A stretch of 64,000 nucleotides of DNA from Acidimicrobiia bacterium (GTDB lineage: Bacteria > Actinomycetota > Acidimicrobiia > IMCC26256 > JAMXLJ01): NCBI GenBank assembly GCA_024281095.1, contig JAMXLJ010000127.1, forward strand, positions 1 through 64,000. The letters are read 5' to 3'. This document shows positions 15,854 through 24,053 of this stretch, one piece after another. Under the pieces are notes generated by a model that saw nothing but the letters and a program-made list of their open reading frames with translations, ran no database searches and was not told where the DNA came from. Made by a program: the position numbers and the translations under genes. How positions within the stretch are numbered: position 1 is the first letter of the stretch; every line of letters starts with the position of its first letter.

Positions 15854-17056
15854 TTATGGCCGGATCTCCACTTCCAACGCCGCGTGGGCGGCCCGCAGCG
15901 TCTGTTCCACGGCGAAAGGTGACTCGCCGTGGGCGAACACGAACCCGAGGTACCGGTCGCCGTCGGGCAACGGGACGACGGCGTGGCCTGCAGGGATCGT
16001 GATCTCGACGCCGTCGACACCCGGAAGTGTGCGTGCGTCGTCCTGGCCGCGCACCGCAACGAGTGTTCCGCGCCGCGGAATCGGCAGCATCATGACGCCC
16101 GACGAGGCGTGCGCCGGCTGCAACGATCCGAGCGCGCGCCCGGTGGCCTGCCGCAGGATCAGCTCCTCGAGCGACACACCGAGGCCGAAGACGAGCGAGC
16201 GCGCGCAGAGGCCGCCGATCGATCGGGCCGCGATCTCGAGCACGACGGCCTCGCGCTCCGACGGGACCCGCAGCTCCGCGTGCACGGGCCCGGTACGGAG
16301 GCCGAGCGCGGCGACCGCCGCCGACGTGGCCCGAACGACCTCGTGTTGTGACGCGGCCGGAAGCCGCGACGGCGTCACGAACAGTGTCTCCTCGAAGTAC
16401 GGGCCTTCGAGCGGGTCGGGTTTGTCGAAGATCGCGAGCACGTCGAGCGCGCCGTCGTGCACCAGGGCTTCCACTGCGACCTCGGCACCCGGCACGTACC
16501 GCTCGACGAGCAACGGCGGGCCGCCCTGGATGTCGAGCACACGCGTCGCCACCGCGGCCACCTCGTCCGGCGTGTCGACGCGGATGACCCCGCGACTCGC
16601 GGACAGGCCGACCGGTTTGATCACGGCCGGCGGGCCGAGCTCGGCCACCGCATCACGCGCCTCCTCCGGTGTGCGGGCGACGCGATATGCGGGCTGGGGG
16701 ACCTCCTCCGCCTCCAGGCGGGAGCGCAGCCGGCTCTTGTCGCGGGTGGCGGCGAGCGCGTCGACGGGGTTGTGGGGCAGCCCCAAGCGGGCCGCGAGCT
16801 CTCCCGCGACGACGACACCCTGCTCGTCGACGGCCACCACCGCGTCGAGCGGCAACCTGCGGTCGAGGTCGCCGACCGCGTCGGACGCGGCCTCGAGGTC
16901 GTCGAGCGGGACGAGGACCGTGTTCACCCCGTCCTCGCCCAGGACCTGCGGTTCCTCGGATCCCACCACCACGTCGACCCCGAGCCGCCGGGCCGCGGCG
17001 ATGAAATCGCGGGCGCGGTAGGTCGCCGTCGGGAGCAGGAGGAGGACGCGGGTCAT
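15854..17056 (-). CDS. ATP-grasp domain protein
   Basis: ATP-dependent carboxylate-amine/thiol ligase fold, 400 residues. The N-terminal pre-ATP-grasp Rossmann region (MTRVLLLLPTATYRARDF, DAVVAVDEQG) is followed by the ATP-binding core (PAVIKPVGLSASRGVIRV, PPLLVERYVPGAEVAVEALV) and the metal-binding HAELRV...VLEIAARSIGG segment. C-terminal part resembles ligases such as BL00235/CarB-like enzymes. It immediately precedes the selenoprotein radical SAM gene, suggesting a shared pathway, possibly peptide-like natural product chemistry. Its ATG is divergent from nfuA with only 18 bp between the start codons. Substrate unknown. Confidence 0.85.
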   Translation of the reverse strand: MTRVLLLLPTATYRARDFIAAARRLGVDVVVGSEEPQVLGEDGVNTVLVPLDDLEAASDAVGDLDRRLPLDAVVAVDEQGVVVAGELAARLGLPHNPVDALAATRDKSRLRSRLEAEEVPQPAYRVARTPEEARDAVAELGPPAVIKPVGLSASRGVIRVDTPDEVAAVATRVLDIQGGPPLLVERYVPGAEVAVEALVHDGALDVLAIFDKPDPLEGPYFEETLFVTPSRLPAASQHEVVRATSAAVAALGLRTGPVHAELRVPSEREAVVLEIAARSIGGLCARSLVFGLGVSLEELILRQATGRALGSLQPAHASSGVMMLPIPRRGTLVAVRGQDDARTLPGVDGVEITIPAGHAVVPLPDGDRYLGFVFAHGESPFAVEQTLRAAHAALEVEIRP

Positions 17057-17061
17057 GGGCG

Positions 17062-17067
17062 TATCAT
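17062..17067 (+). promoter_or_regulatory. Leaderless -10 of nfuA
   Basis: TATCAT followed by seven bases and then ATG. The hexamer itself contains an earlier in-frame ATG, which would fall before transcription starts, so this element decides the start of nfuA. Confidence 0.5.
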
Positions 17068-17074
17068 GGCCAGC

Positions 17075-17734
17075 ATGGCGCACAACGGCGCACCCCCCGA
17101 CGGACCCGACGGACCCGGCGGCCCGGCCCTGCTCACGATCAGCGACGAGGCGCGGGAGAAGATCCTGGAGGTCCGCGCCGCGGAGCCGGACCCGGACACG
17201 CTCGCGCTGTGGCTCGAAGTCAGCGGGGCGCAGGGCACGACGTACACGTACGACATGTATTTCCAGCGTGAGGACGAGGCCGGTCCCGACGACGGCATCG
17301 TGCGCCACGACGATCTCGCCGTGGTCGTTCCCTCGGCCAGCATCGACAAGATCCGCGGCGCCCGCCTCGACCTGCAGGGCGGCGGCATGGTGCTGAACAA
17401 CCCCAACCGCCCGCCCGCGAGCCCGCCGATTGGGAGCCGACCGCCGGCCGATCTGAGCGGCGAGGTGCCGCAGCGCGTGCTTCAAGTGCTCGACGAGCAG
17501 ATCAATCCCGCGATCGCCGCGCACGGCGGCCGGGCCGATCTCGTCGCGGTCGAGGAGAGCATCGCGTACCTGCGGCTCTCCGGTGGTTGCCAGGGGTGCG
17601 GTCTCGCCGCCGTCACGCTCAGCCAGGGCATCGAGGTCGCGATCCTCGACGCGGTGCCGGAGATCACGCGTGTGGTCGACGTCACCGATCACGCCAGCGG
17701 CGACAACCCCTACTTCGAGTCCGCCAAGAAGTAG
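17075..17734 (+). CDS. nfuA: NfuA-like Fe-S biogenesis protein
   Basis: Two-domain Fe-S carrier. Residues ~20-110 form an A-type (IscA/HesB-like) domain lacking the canonical three cysteines, as in E. coli NfuA. The C-terminal NifU domain (about 130-195) keeps the cluster-binding Cys pair (GGCQGCGLAAVTLSQGIE). A Pro-rich linker joins them. It receives and delivers 4Fe-4S clusters to apoproteins such as aconitase. An in-frame ATG nine bases earlier is rejected because it lies inside the -10. Divergent from the ATP-grasp gene and near the desulfurase, SufR and Mrp genes. Confidence 0.9.
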   Translation: MAHNGAPPDGPDGPGGPALLTISDEAREKILEVRAAEPDPDTLALWLEVSGAQGTTYTYDMYFQREDEAGPDDGIVRHDDLAVVVPSASIDKIRGARLDLQGGGMVLNNPNRPPASPPIGSRPPADLSGEVPQRVLQVLDEQINPAIAAHGGRADLVAVEESIAYLRLSGGCQGCGLAAVTLSQGIEVAILDAVPEITRVVDVTDHASGDNPYFESAKK

Positions 17735-17738
17735 CTCC

Positions 17739-18461
17739 TCAGGCGAAGCGGGCCGCGTCCTGCGCGGCGTACTGCGCGACCGCGGCATCCGCCGCGGCGT
17801 TGCGCTCGACCGCGTCGACGACCTCTGCCAACTTCGAGCCCGGGATCGCGCACGTCATCTGATCGCTCGGCATGCCGGTGCGGACGCGGCTCAGCATGCA
17901 GCCCACGCTCGCGGCCGCCTCACCGTGCTCCTTCGCGATCGCGACGATGTGGCACTGCGGCTTTCCTTCGATGCGCAGTCCCGGCATCGCGTCCGACAGG
18001 ACCATGAGTTGCTTCCCGTTGAGGCGCAGGAGCACGACGTCGGGGTCGACCGGTGTCTCGGCGAGCGGCCCGTACGTGACCGCGGCCGGGCGTTCGGTGA
18101 CCACCGGGATCTGCGGCACCACGTCCATGGTGACCCACCCCGATTCGAGCAGCGCGGCGACGTCGCCGTTCCCGGCCACCTCGTCGAGCGTCTTGAAGCC
18201 ATGGGTGAGGCTGCCGACGCTGCAATTGGCGTGGTCTTCCGCGACGGTGGTGAACGTGCGATCGGCGGCGTGGTTCCAGAAGACGCAGCCGGCGGGCACG
18301 CGACCGGTGCGCCCGTCCGGCATCGGGTCGGGCATCGGCTGGTCGAACGCGGGAACGCCTGCGGGCGGTTCCGCCGAGAACGTGATCGCCACCGGCGCCG
18401 TGGTGAGATGCAGCTGGGACTGCAGCGCGCTCGCGAGGGTCGTCCAGGAGTCGTCGGTCAT
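17739..18461 (-). CDS. DUF169 family protein
   Basis: Member of the uncharacterised DUF169 family (240 residues). The family's C-terminal cysteine pattern is present (ASVGCMLSRVRTGMPSDQMTC, about residues 188-208), with further Cys in the N-terminal half (AGCVFWNH, HANCSVG). The Cys-rich nature and its setting next to NfuA and a cysteine desulfurase suggest metal or Fe-S chemistry, but no function is established. It has its own leaderless -10 inside the end of the desulfurase gene, so it can be expressed independently. Confidence 0.8.
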   Translation of the reverse strand: MTDDSWTTLASALQSQLHLTTAPVAITFSAEPPAGVPAFDQPMPDPMPDGRTGRVPAGCVFWNHAADRTFTTVAEDHANCSVGSLTHGFKTLDEVAGNGDVAALLESGWVTMDVVPQIPVVTERPAAVTYGPLAETPVDPDVVLLRLNGKQLMVLSDAMPGLRIEGKPQCHIVAIAKEHGEAAASVGCMLSRVRTGMPSDQMTCAIPGSKLAEVVDAVERNAAADAAVAQYAAQDAARFA

Positions 18462-18467
18462 GGCCGC

Positions 18468-18473
18468 ACCCTA
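18468..18473 (-). promoter_or_regulatory. Leaderless -10 of the DUF169 gene
   Basis: Minus-strand TAGGGT lies six bases before the ATG and overlaps the last codon of the upstream desulfurase gene. It indicates an internal promoter and an uncoupled second gene. Confidence 0.42.
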
Positions 18474-19616
18474 CTGCGTTCGCAATCCACGCAGTCGCGT
18501 CACGACCGGGGCGAACGCACGCAGGAACGCGTCGACGTCGTCATCCGTCGTGTTCCAACCGACGCTGACCCGCAGCGAATGATCGGCGTCGACTCCCATC
18601 GCGTGCAGCACCGGCGACGGCTCGAACGTCTCGCTCGAACAGGCGGAGCCCGAGTGCACGGCGACACCGTGTTGATCGAGGGCGAGCAGGATCGGCTCCG
18701 CCTCGACGCCGGCGACTCCGAGACAGACGACGTGAGGCAGCCGGGCGACCGGGTCGCCGAACCGCCGGAGGCCGTCGACGGACGCGACGGCACCGGAGGC
18801 GAGGCGCTCGGTGCGGTCGTACGCCCCGGCGCGCTCGCGTTGCAGGCGCTCGCCGGTGGAGAGTTCTTGGGCGACTGCGCCGAACCCGACGGCGGCCGCG
18901 ACGTTCTCGATGCCACCGCGACGCGCTCGTTCCTGCGCGCCGCCGACGACGAACGGAGGGACGCGCAGCCCGCGCCGGATCAGCAGCGCGCCCACTCCCT
19001 TGGGGCCGCCGCACTTGTGTGCGGTCACCGAGCACAGATCCGCACCGAGGTCGTGGAAGTCGACCGGTACCTGGCCGGCTGCCGCGCACGCGTCGACATG
19101 CACGAGCACGCCGCGCTCCCGAGCCAGGCGGCACACAGCTGCCGCCGGTTGCAGCGTGCCGACTTCGTGGTTGGCGAGTTGCACGGTGACCAGCGCGGTG
19201 TGGCCGCCGACGGCGGCGGCGACCTCCTCCGCGTCGAAGCGCCCCGTGGCGTCGACACCGACGACCGTCGTGTCGGCGCCCGTACGCGCGCACGCGTCCA
19301 GCACCGCAGAGTGCTCGACCGCGGTCGTGACGACGTGCACCGGTGAACCGTCCCCCGTGTGACGCGCCAGCGCGCCCCACACGGCCGCGTTCACCGCTTC
19401 GGTGCCGCCGGAGGTGAGCACGACCTCTCGTGGCCTCGCGCCGAACAACGTTGCGACTCGTTCACGCGCTTCCTCGAGCGCGACGCGCGTGGTGCGGCCC
19501 TCGGCATGCAAGCGGGAAGGGTCGCCCTGATGCTCACGAAGGAACGGCACCATCGCCTCGAACGCGGCCGGCCGCAACGGGGACGTGGACGCGTGGTCCA
19601 GATACGTCCGCGTCAC
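18471..19616 (-). CDS. Cysteine desulfurase (NifS/IscS type)
   Basis: PLP enzyme that removes sulfur from L-cysteine for Fe-S clusters and thio-modifications. It has the cofactor His102 (EHS), Asp175 (VHVDAC) and the Schiff-base Lys201 (SVTAHKCGG). The catalytic persulfide Cys326 sits on the active-site loop (HSGSACSSETFEPSP), whose SSxxxxPSxVL form is group I-like. 381 residues. Lies just downstream of the SufR-like repressor on the same strand. In a selenoprotein-making cell it could also supply selenium, but that is speculation. Confidence 0.92.
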   Translation of the reverse strand: MTRTYLDHASTSPLRPAAFEAMVPFLREHQGDPSRLHAEGRTTRVALEEARERVATLFGARPREVVLTSGGTEAVNAAVWGALARHTGDGSPVHVVTTAVEHSAVLDACARTGADTTVVGVDATGRFDAEEVAAAVGGHTALVTVQLANHEVGTLQPAAAVCRLARERGVLVHVDACAAAGQVPVDFHDLGADLCSVTAHKCGGPKGVGALLIRRGLRVPPFVVGGAQERARRGGIENVAAAVGFGAVAQELSTGERLQRERAGAYDRTERLASGAVASVDGLRRFGDPVARLPHVVCLGVAGVEAEPILLALDQHGVAVHSGSACSSETFEPSPVLHAMGVDADHSLRVSVGWNTTDDDVDAFLRAFAPVVTRLRGLRTQ

Positions 19617-19634
19617 GCCGCGGTCACACCTCCG

Positions 19635-20474
19635 TCACACGCGGGTGACGCAGTGTTCCGCGCCTTCGGGTCGCGACTCCTCGAACCGAGGGTCGACCTC
19701 GCCCGACAGGCCGGCGAGCATCCCGCGGATCATGCCGCGATCCACCGCGCACACCACGTGCGGATACTGCTGGGCCGCTTCACCGAACGGACAACACTCC
19801 GACACGATCGCGAGCGAACGTCCGCGAGGCTCGGTGTGCGCAGCGAAGCCGTGCGCGGTCAGCGCCTCGGCGACTGCGACCATCGCCGAGCGCAGCGAGC
19901 GCTGTGCGCGGCCGGGGACCTCGGACGCCGGGCCCATTTGACGGGCGAGCGCGAGCCCGTACTCGTAGCCGACCTCGTCGGCCATCGCGGAGGCCTGCTC
20001 CGGGCCGAGGAGGTCGAGCGCGCGTGCGAGCAGTCGCGCGAGCAGATCGTCGTGACGGGGCGGGAAGGACAATGTCGCGTCGACGTCGCTCGTGCGGTAG
20101 CGCTTGGAAGGGCGCCCCGCCCCGCGCCCGGGCTCGCCCGCGGCGACGTCCGCGCTCGGCGCGGGCGCAACGGTGAGATAGCCACCTCCGGTGAGCTTTT
20201 CGAGGTGATGCCGGGCGACGTTGGGATGGAGCTCGAAGCGCTCTGCCACCTCGGTCGCGGTGACGCCGAAGGACGGGCCGCCGCCCGAATCGCGCACGAA
20301 GAGATAGATCTCGCGACGGGTCGGATCGCCGAACGCGCTCGTGACGGCCGCGACCGAGGCGGTGAATTCCTCGGCGGTCATCGGCCGCTGCTGCTCGGAG
20401 CGGGAGTGCTCCGACCAGGAATGCTCGGACCGGGCGTGCTCGGGGGGCTGCGGCTCGGGCCGCATCGCGTCCAC
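19635..20474 (-). CDS. SufR-like Fe-S-responsive transcriptional repressor
   Basis: ArsR/DeoR-like winged helix (FGDPTRREIYLFV, ATEVAERFELHPNVARHHLEK) with a C-terminal regulatory domain holding Cys227/228, Cys242 and Cys275 (ECCPFGEA, HVVCAVD, AEHCVT), the arrangement used by SufR to bind a 4Fe-4S cluster. SufR represses Fe-S assembly genes when clusters are sufficient. The GTG start is chosen because TAGAAT lies seven bases upstream. It adds a repetitive Ser-Glu-His-rich N-terminus encoded by a 15-bp tandem repeat; ATGs at 20465 and 20381 are alternatives, the latter removing the repeat. Cysteine desulfurase follows; Mrp is divergent. Confidence 0.82.
   Translation of the reverse strand: MDAMRPEPQPPEHARSEHSWSEHSRSEQQRPMTAEEFTASVAAVTSAFGDPTRREIYLFVRDSGGGPSFGVTATEVAERFELHPNVARHHLEKLTGGGYLTVAPAPSADVAAGEPGRGAGRPSKRYRTSDVDATLSFPPRHDDLLARLLARALDLLGPEQASAMADEVGYEYGLALARQMGPASEVPGRAQRSLRSAMVAVAEALTAHGFAAHTEPRGRSLAIVSECCPFGEAAQQYPHVVCAVDRGMIRGMLAGLSGEVDPRFEESRPEGAEHCVTRV
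20392..20445 (-). repeat. 15-bp tandem repeat in the SufR N-terminal extension
   Basis: About 3.6 copies of a 15-bp unit close to TGCTCGGACCGGGAG (plus-strand reading) begin at 20392, 20407, 20422 and 20437. In frame it encodes repeated Ser-Glu-His-containing pentapeptides. A length-variable site is possible, and it lies in a stretch that may or may not be translated. Confidence 0.7.
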
Positions 20475-20481
20475 GACCGGT

Positions 20482-20500
20482 ATTCTACCTATGTTCGTAG
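20482..20500 (-). promoter_or_regulatory. sufR leaderless -10 and overlapping CTAC-N8-GTAG inverted repeat
   Basis: Minus-strand TAGAAT (20482-20487) is seven bases from the GTG start. CTAC (20485-20488) and GTAG (20497-20500) form an inverted repeat over it in a short AT-richer island of the sufR-mrp intergenic region. It is a candidate autoregulatory operator that could also affect mrp. It does not match the CAAC-N6-GTTG site I recall for SufR in other groups. Confidence 0.42.
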
Positions 20501-20577
20501 TGGAAATCCCCTGAGCCGGCCGAGCCTCGGAAACCTCCGAGGGGCCGGTCCCCGTGGCCCGATCCGCAGGAGCGCAG

Positions 20578-21714
20578 ATGCCCGCCGACGCCGCCCTCCT
20601 CGCCGCGCTGCGCGAGGTCCAGGAGCCCGAGCTGCGGCGATCCATCGTCGAGCTCGGCATGGTGAAGGGCGCGGCGCTCGAGGGCGGGGTCGCGCTCGTC
20701 GCGCTCGCCCTGCCGCTCGCTCCGCCCGACGGCGGCGAGGGCCTGCGCCGGCAGGTCGCGGAGACGCTGCTGCGCATCGAGGGCGTCCAGCGGGTGGAGG
20801 TCGACGTGCGGCCGATGACCGACGCGGAGCTCGACTCGGTCGGGGGAGTGCTCAAGGGTGTCGACCCGCTGCGCGTGGTCGACGCCTCCGGAGCCGGGGG
20901 GCCGCCGCAGCCCCGGCGCAACCCGTTCACGGACTCGCGTACGCGGGTGCTCGCGATCTCTTCCGGCAAGGGTGGCGTGGGGAAGTCGTCGATCACGACG
21001 AACCTCGCGGTCGCCCTCGCGCAGCGCGGCCACGAGGTGGCGGCCCTCGACGCGGACGTGTGGGGGTTCTCGATGCCGCGGATGCTCGGCGTCGATCGGT
21101 CTCCCGGTCTCATCGGCGACGTGATCGTGCCGCCTGCGGCCCACGGCGTGCGCCTGATCTCCATGGGATTCTTCGCGCGCGAGGACCAGGCCGTCGTGTG
21201 GCGCGGCCCGATGCTGCACAAGGCGCTGGAACAGTTCCTCACTGACGTGCACTGGGCCGAGCCCGACTTCCTCCTCGTCGACATGCCGCCGGGCACGGGT
21301 GACATCTCGCTCTCGATGGCCCAGTTCCTGCCGGGTGCGGAGGTCGTCGTCGTGACCACGCCCCAACCTGCGGCCCAGAAGGTCGCGCAGCGTGCCGCGG
21401 CCATGGCCCGCAAGGTGAACCTCTCCGTGGTCGGCGTGATCGAGAACATGTCGTGGTTCCGCGGCGACGACGGCAAGGCCTATGAGATCTTCGGCTCCGG
21501 CGGTGGCGAGGAGCTCGCGGCCGACCTCGGCGTGCCGTTGCTCGGCCAGGTGCCGCTCGTACCCGCGCTGCGTGAAGGCGGCGACGAAGGCGAGCCCATC
21601 GTCGTCGCCCATCCGGACGACGAGGCCGCCGCGGCGTTCCGTTCGATCGCCGAGCAGCTCGACGTCTCGCTGGCCCCCCGCCGCCGCCATCATCCCGAGC
21701 TGCGCATCACCTGA
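20578..21714 (+). CDS. Mrp/NBP35-family P-loop Fe-S carrier ATPase
   Basis: N-terminal MIP18/DUF59 domain (about residues 1-85), then a Mrp/ApbC ATPase with deviant Walker A (SSGKGGVGKSS) and the DADVWGFSMPRML and VDMPPGTGD motifs. It binds and transfers Fe-S clusters. The C-terminal CxxC that bridges a cluster between ApbC monomers is absent: the region reads ENMSWFRGDDGKAYEIFGSG. AGGAG five bases before the ATG decides this start over an in-frame GTG 24 bases upstream. Divergent from sufR. Confidence 0.9.
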   Translation: MPADAALLAALREVQEPELRRSIVELGMVKGAALEGGVALVALALPLAPPDGGEGLRRQVAETLLRIEGVQRVEVDVRPMTDAELDSVGGVLKGVDPLRVVDASGAGGPPQPRRNPFTDSRTRVLAISSGKGGVGKSSITTNLAVALAQRGHEVAALDADVWGFSMPRMLGVDRSPGLIGDVIVPPAAHGVRLISMGFFAREDQAVVWRGPMLHKALEQFLTDVHWAEPDFLLVDMPPGTGDISLSMAQFLPGAEVVVVTTPQPAAQKVAQRAAAMARKVNLSVVGVIENMSWFRGDDGKAYEIFGSGGGEELAADLGVPLLGQVPLVPALREGGDEGEPIVVAHPDDEAAAAFRSIAEQLDVSLAPRRRHHPELRIT

Positions 21715-21757
21715 CCGCCCGCGATCGGTCTCCCGGAGTTGGGACACTGGCCCGGAC

Positions 21758-23290
21758 ATGAGGACCGAGCGTCGCACCCGGATTGGCGCCGTGGCGATCG
21801 TTCTCGCCGTCGCCGCGGTCGCGTGCGACGGTGGTGGACCGGTGCGCCGTACCGCGAAGCGCGCCCCCGCACCGCACCCGGTCACGACCGCCCCCGCTCC
21901 TTCCACGACGACGTCGACGACGCTCGCACCGCCGGCGCCGTTGATGTGGACGCCCTGCGGCGGCTTCGAGTGCGCGACCATGACCGTGCCGATCGACTAC
22001 TCGCAGCCGCACGCCGCGACGATGGGCATCGCGGTGATCCGCAGCCGCGCCACCGATCCGGCCCGGCGCATCGGTTCGCTTCTGGTCGACCCGGGCGGCC
22101 CGGGCGAGTCGGGCTATGCGTTGATCGGCCGCGACATCGGTCTCCTGCCGGCGCGCGTACGTCAGCGCTTCGACGTGGTCGAGATCGATCCCCGTGGTGT
22201 GGGCCACAGCAGCGCGATCAACTGCGCGACCGGCGGCGGGACGGGTGGCGACTCGGGTATCGGTCCGGACCCTGCGCCGTCCACGCCCGACGCCATCGCC
22301 GCGGTCGTGCGCAGCAACACCGACTACGCGCAGGGATGCGCGCGTGCGGCCGGCGTGCTGCTCGCGCACGTCGGCTCCGTCGACGTCGCCCGGGATCTCG
22401 ACCAGTTGCGCCGCGCGCTCGGCGACGAGCGCCTGACGTACCTCGGGCTGTCCTACGGCACGCTGCTCGGTGCGACGTATGCCGATCTGTTCCCGACGCA
22501 CGTGCGCGCGGCCGCGCTCGACGGTGCCATCGATCCGGCTCTCCCCATGGAGGAGTTGCAGGTCGAGCAGGCCCGCTCGTTCGAGGACGCGCTCGACGCC
22601 TTCTTCGCCGCGTGCGTGCCCCGTTGCGGCTGGCGCCCGGCCGGCGACCCGGCGACCGCGCTCGTGGCGCTGTTCGACCGTCTCCGTGCCCACCCGCTGC
22701 CGGCCGGTGGCGGCAAGCTGGCGGGCCCGTCGGAGTTGTATGCCGCGCTGTTGAGCCGTCTGTACACCCCGTCACTTCGCGCCGGCCTCGCCGCGGCGCT
22801 CGCGGCGGCGGAGCGCGGCGACGGTTCGGCGGTCCGGTCGCTGTCGGACGCGTACCTCGGGCGTGCGCCCGGAGCGACCATCAACGCCGACGCCGCGAAC
22901 GCGGTCAACTGTCTCGACCACCCGGTGCCGCACGACGTCACGAAGCTGGAGGCCCAGGCGGCCGCGGCGAGCGCGCGGGCGCGTGTGTTCGGCCCCGTCC
23001 TCGTCTGGGGCGGGGTCGTGTGCGCGGTCTGGCCGCAGCCGGCGACGCGGCCCGTGCGGCCCGTGCACGCGCCCGGTTCCCCGCCGATCGTCGTCGTCGG
23101 CACCACACAGGACCCGGCGACGCCATACGCGTGGGCGCAGGCGCTCGCGTCGGAGCTCCAACGCGGCGTGCTCCTCACGCGACGGGGAAACTCGCACGTC
23201 GCGCTGTTCTCGAGCAGCTGCGTGCGGGCCGCGCTCGACGCCTACTTCGTCGACCTCGCGCCGCCGCTACCGGGCACGACGTGCGAGTGA
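21758..23290 (+). CDS. Secreted alpha/beta hydrolase, TAP-like peptidase family
   Basis: Exported hydrolase related to Streptomyces tripeptidyl aminopeptidase (SlpD/E type), 510 residues. It has a signal peptide with a possible lipobox (AAVACDGG), a Thr/Pro-rich linker (about residues 35-62), the oxyanion region (DPGGPGESG), nucleophile Ser in GLSYGTLLG, and a C-terminal TAP-like domain with the acid and His region (VVGTTQDPATPYAWA, RGNSHVALF). Cys residues near the C-terminus probably form disulfides. Substrate not predictable. Its stop lies inside a terminator hairpin. Confidence 0.85.
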   Translation: MRTERRTRIGAVAIVLAVAAVACDGGGPVRRTAKRAPAPHPVTTAPAPSTTTSTTLAPPAPLMWTPCGGFECATMTVPIDYSQPHAATMGIAVIRSRATDPARRIGSLLVDPGGPGESGYALIGRDIGLLPARVRQRFDVVEIDPRGVGHSSAINCATGGGTGGDSGIGPDPAPSTPDAIAAVVRSNTDYAQGCARAAGVLLAHVGSVDVARDLDQLRRALGDERLTYLGLSYGTLLGATYADLFPTHVRAAALDGAIDPALPMEELQVEQARSFEDALDAFFAACVPRCGWRPAGDPATALVALFDRLRAHPLPAGGGKLAGPSELYAALLSRLYTPSLRAGLAAALAAAERGDGSAVRSLSDAYLGRAPGATINADAANAVNCLDHPVPHDVTKLEAQAAAASARARVFGPVLVWGGVVCAVWPQPATRPVRPVHAPGSPPIVVVGTTQDPATPYAWAQALASELQRGVLLTRRGNSHVALFSSSCVRAALDAYFVDLAPPLPGTTCE

Positions 23291-23321
23291 CGGGGGCCGC
23301 GCCGCGACCCCGCGTCACTCG
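23284..23321. terminator. Hairpin between convergent hydrolase and hsp20 genes
   Basis: Perfect 9-bp arms CGAGTGACG and CGTCACTCG, with additional GGGG/CCCC pairing inside, enclose a GC-rich loop. The hydrolase stop codon is in the left arm. No U-tract on either side, as is common for high-GC actinobacteria. Position between converging genes suggests bidirectional termination. Confidence 0.6.
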
Positions 23322-23346
23322 ATCTCACGCCTCGGACGCTCAGGCC

Positions 23347-23889
23347 TCAGGCCGACGTCGAGCCGGGGGACATGTCCTGACCGCTGGCGGACTGGCCCGC
23401 CCCCTGCGCCTCGCCCGCGGCCGTGCCCTGCTGCGAGCCCGCGCCGTTGCCCGCGCGCACTTCGGTCGACTCCGAGCCCCCCATCACGCTCACGCGCCGA
23501 GGCTTGCTCTTCTCGCTCAGGGGCAGGCGCAGCACGAGCACACCGTTGCGGTACTCGGCCTGCATCCGCTCCGTGTCGAGGTTGTCGCTCACGTAGATCT
23601 GCCGTTCGAGCACCGAGTGCGGCCGCTCGCACACCAGCACCTCGTCGACGCCGTCGCCGTGGCCGGCAGTGGAACGGTCGGCGCGCACGGAGATCACGTT
23701 GCGCTCGGTGGTCACCTCGATCTGGTCGGGCGAGACGCCGGGGAGGTCCAGCTCGACGATGTACTCGTCGCCGCGCTTGTAGACGTCCATCGGGATGGGC
23801 GTCCGGCGTCCCGACGACCCTCCGTCGGGGATCAGCCCCCGGAACATGCGGTCGAGCTGCGACAGTGGGTCGAACTGCATCACGGTCAT
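23347..23889 (-). CDS. Hsp20 family small heat-shock protein
   Basis: ATP-independent holdase chaperone. The alpha-crystallin domain spans about residues 30-130 (PIPMDVYKRGDEYIVELDLPG at its start; YRNGVLVLRLPLSE near its end, with the family's GVLxLxLP form). The C-terminal tail is long and low-complexity (Gly/Ala/Gln/Ser-rich). GAGGAGG four bases before the ATG decides the start over an upstream in-frame one. No HspR-like inverted repeat was noticed upstream. Confidence 0.9.
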   Translation of the reverse strand: MTVMQFDPLSQLDRMFRGLIPDGGSSGRRTPIPMDVYKRGDEYIVELDLPGVSPDQIEVTTERNVISVRADRSTAGHGDGVDEVLVCERPHSVLERQIYVSDNLDTERMQAEYRNGVLVLRLPLSEKSKPRRVSVMGGSESTEVRAGNGAGSQQGTAAGEAQGAGQSASGQDMSPGSTSA

Positions 23890-24010
23890 GGCGCCTCCTC
23901 GAAATGTGCTCGTTGCCACGCGCGCTACCCGCAGCCGCAGCGACCGAAGCTCACCGCGATGCCGTTCTTCTCGTACAGGCCGCCATGACGGGCCCGCGCG
24001 ACGGGGTTGG

Positions 24011-24016
24011 TAGCAT
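24011..24016 (+). promoter_or_regulatory. Candidate -10 upstream of the DUF3107 gene
   Basis: TAGCAT, identical to hexamers before the pdtaS-like and ApgM-like genes, but here 37 bases from the start codon, so this transcript would have a short leader. It may serve the DUF3107/ATPase gene run. Confidence 0.35.
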
Positions 24017-24053
24017 CCCGCGGGTTCGCCCTCGTGGAACCAGAAGGACTCGC

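Noticed and set aside
17066-17068. ATG nine bases upstream as the nfuA start
   Set aside because: It lies inside the TATCAT -10 hexamer, so it would not be transcribed.
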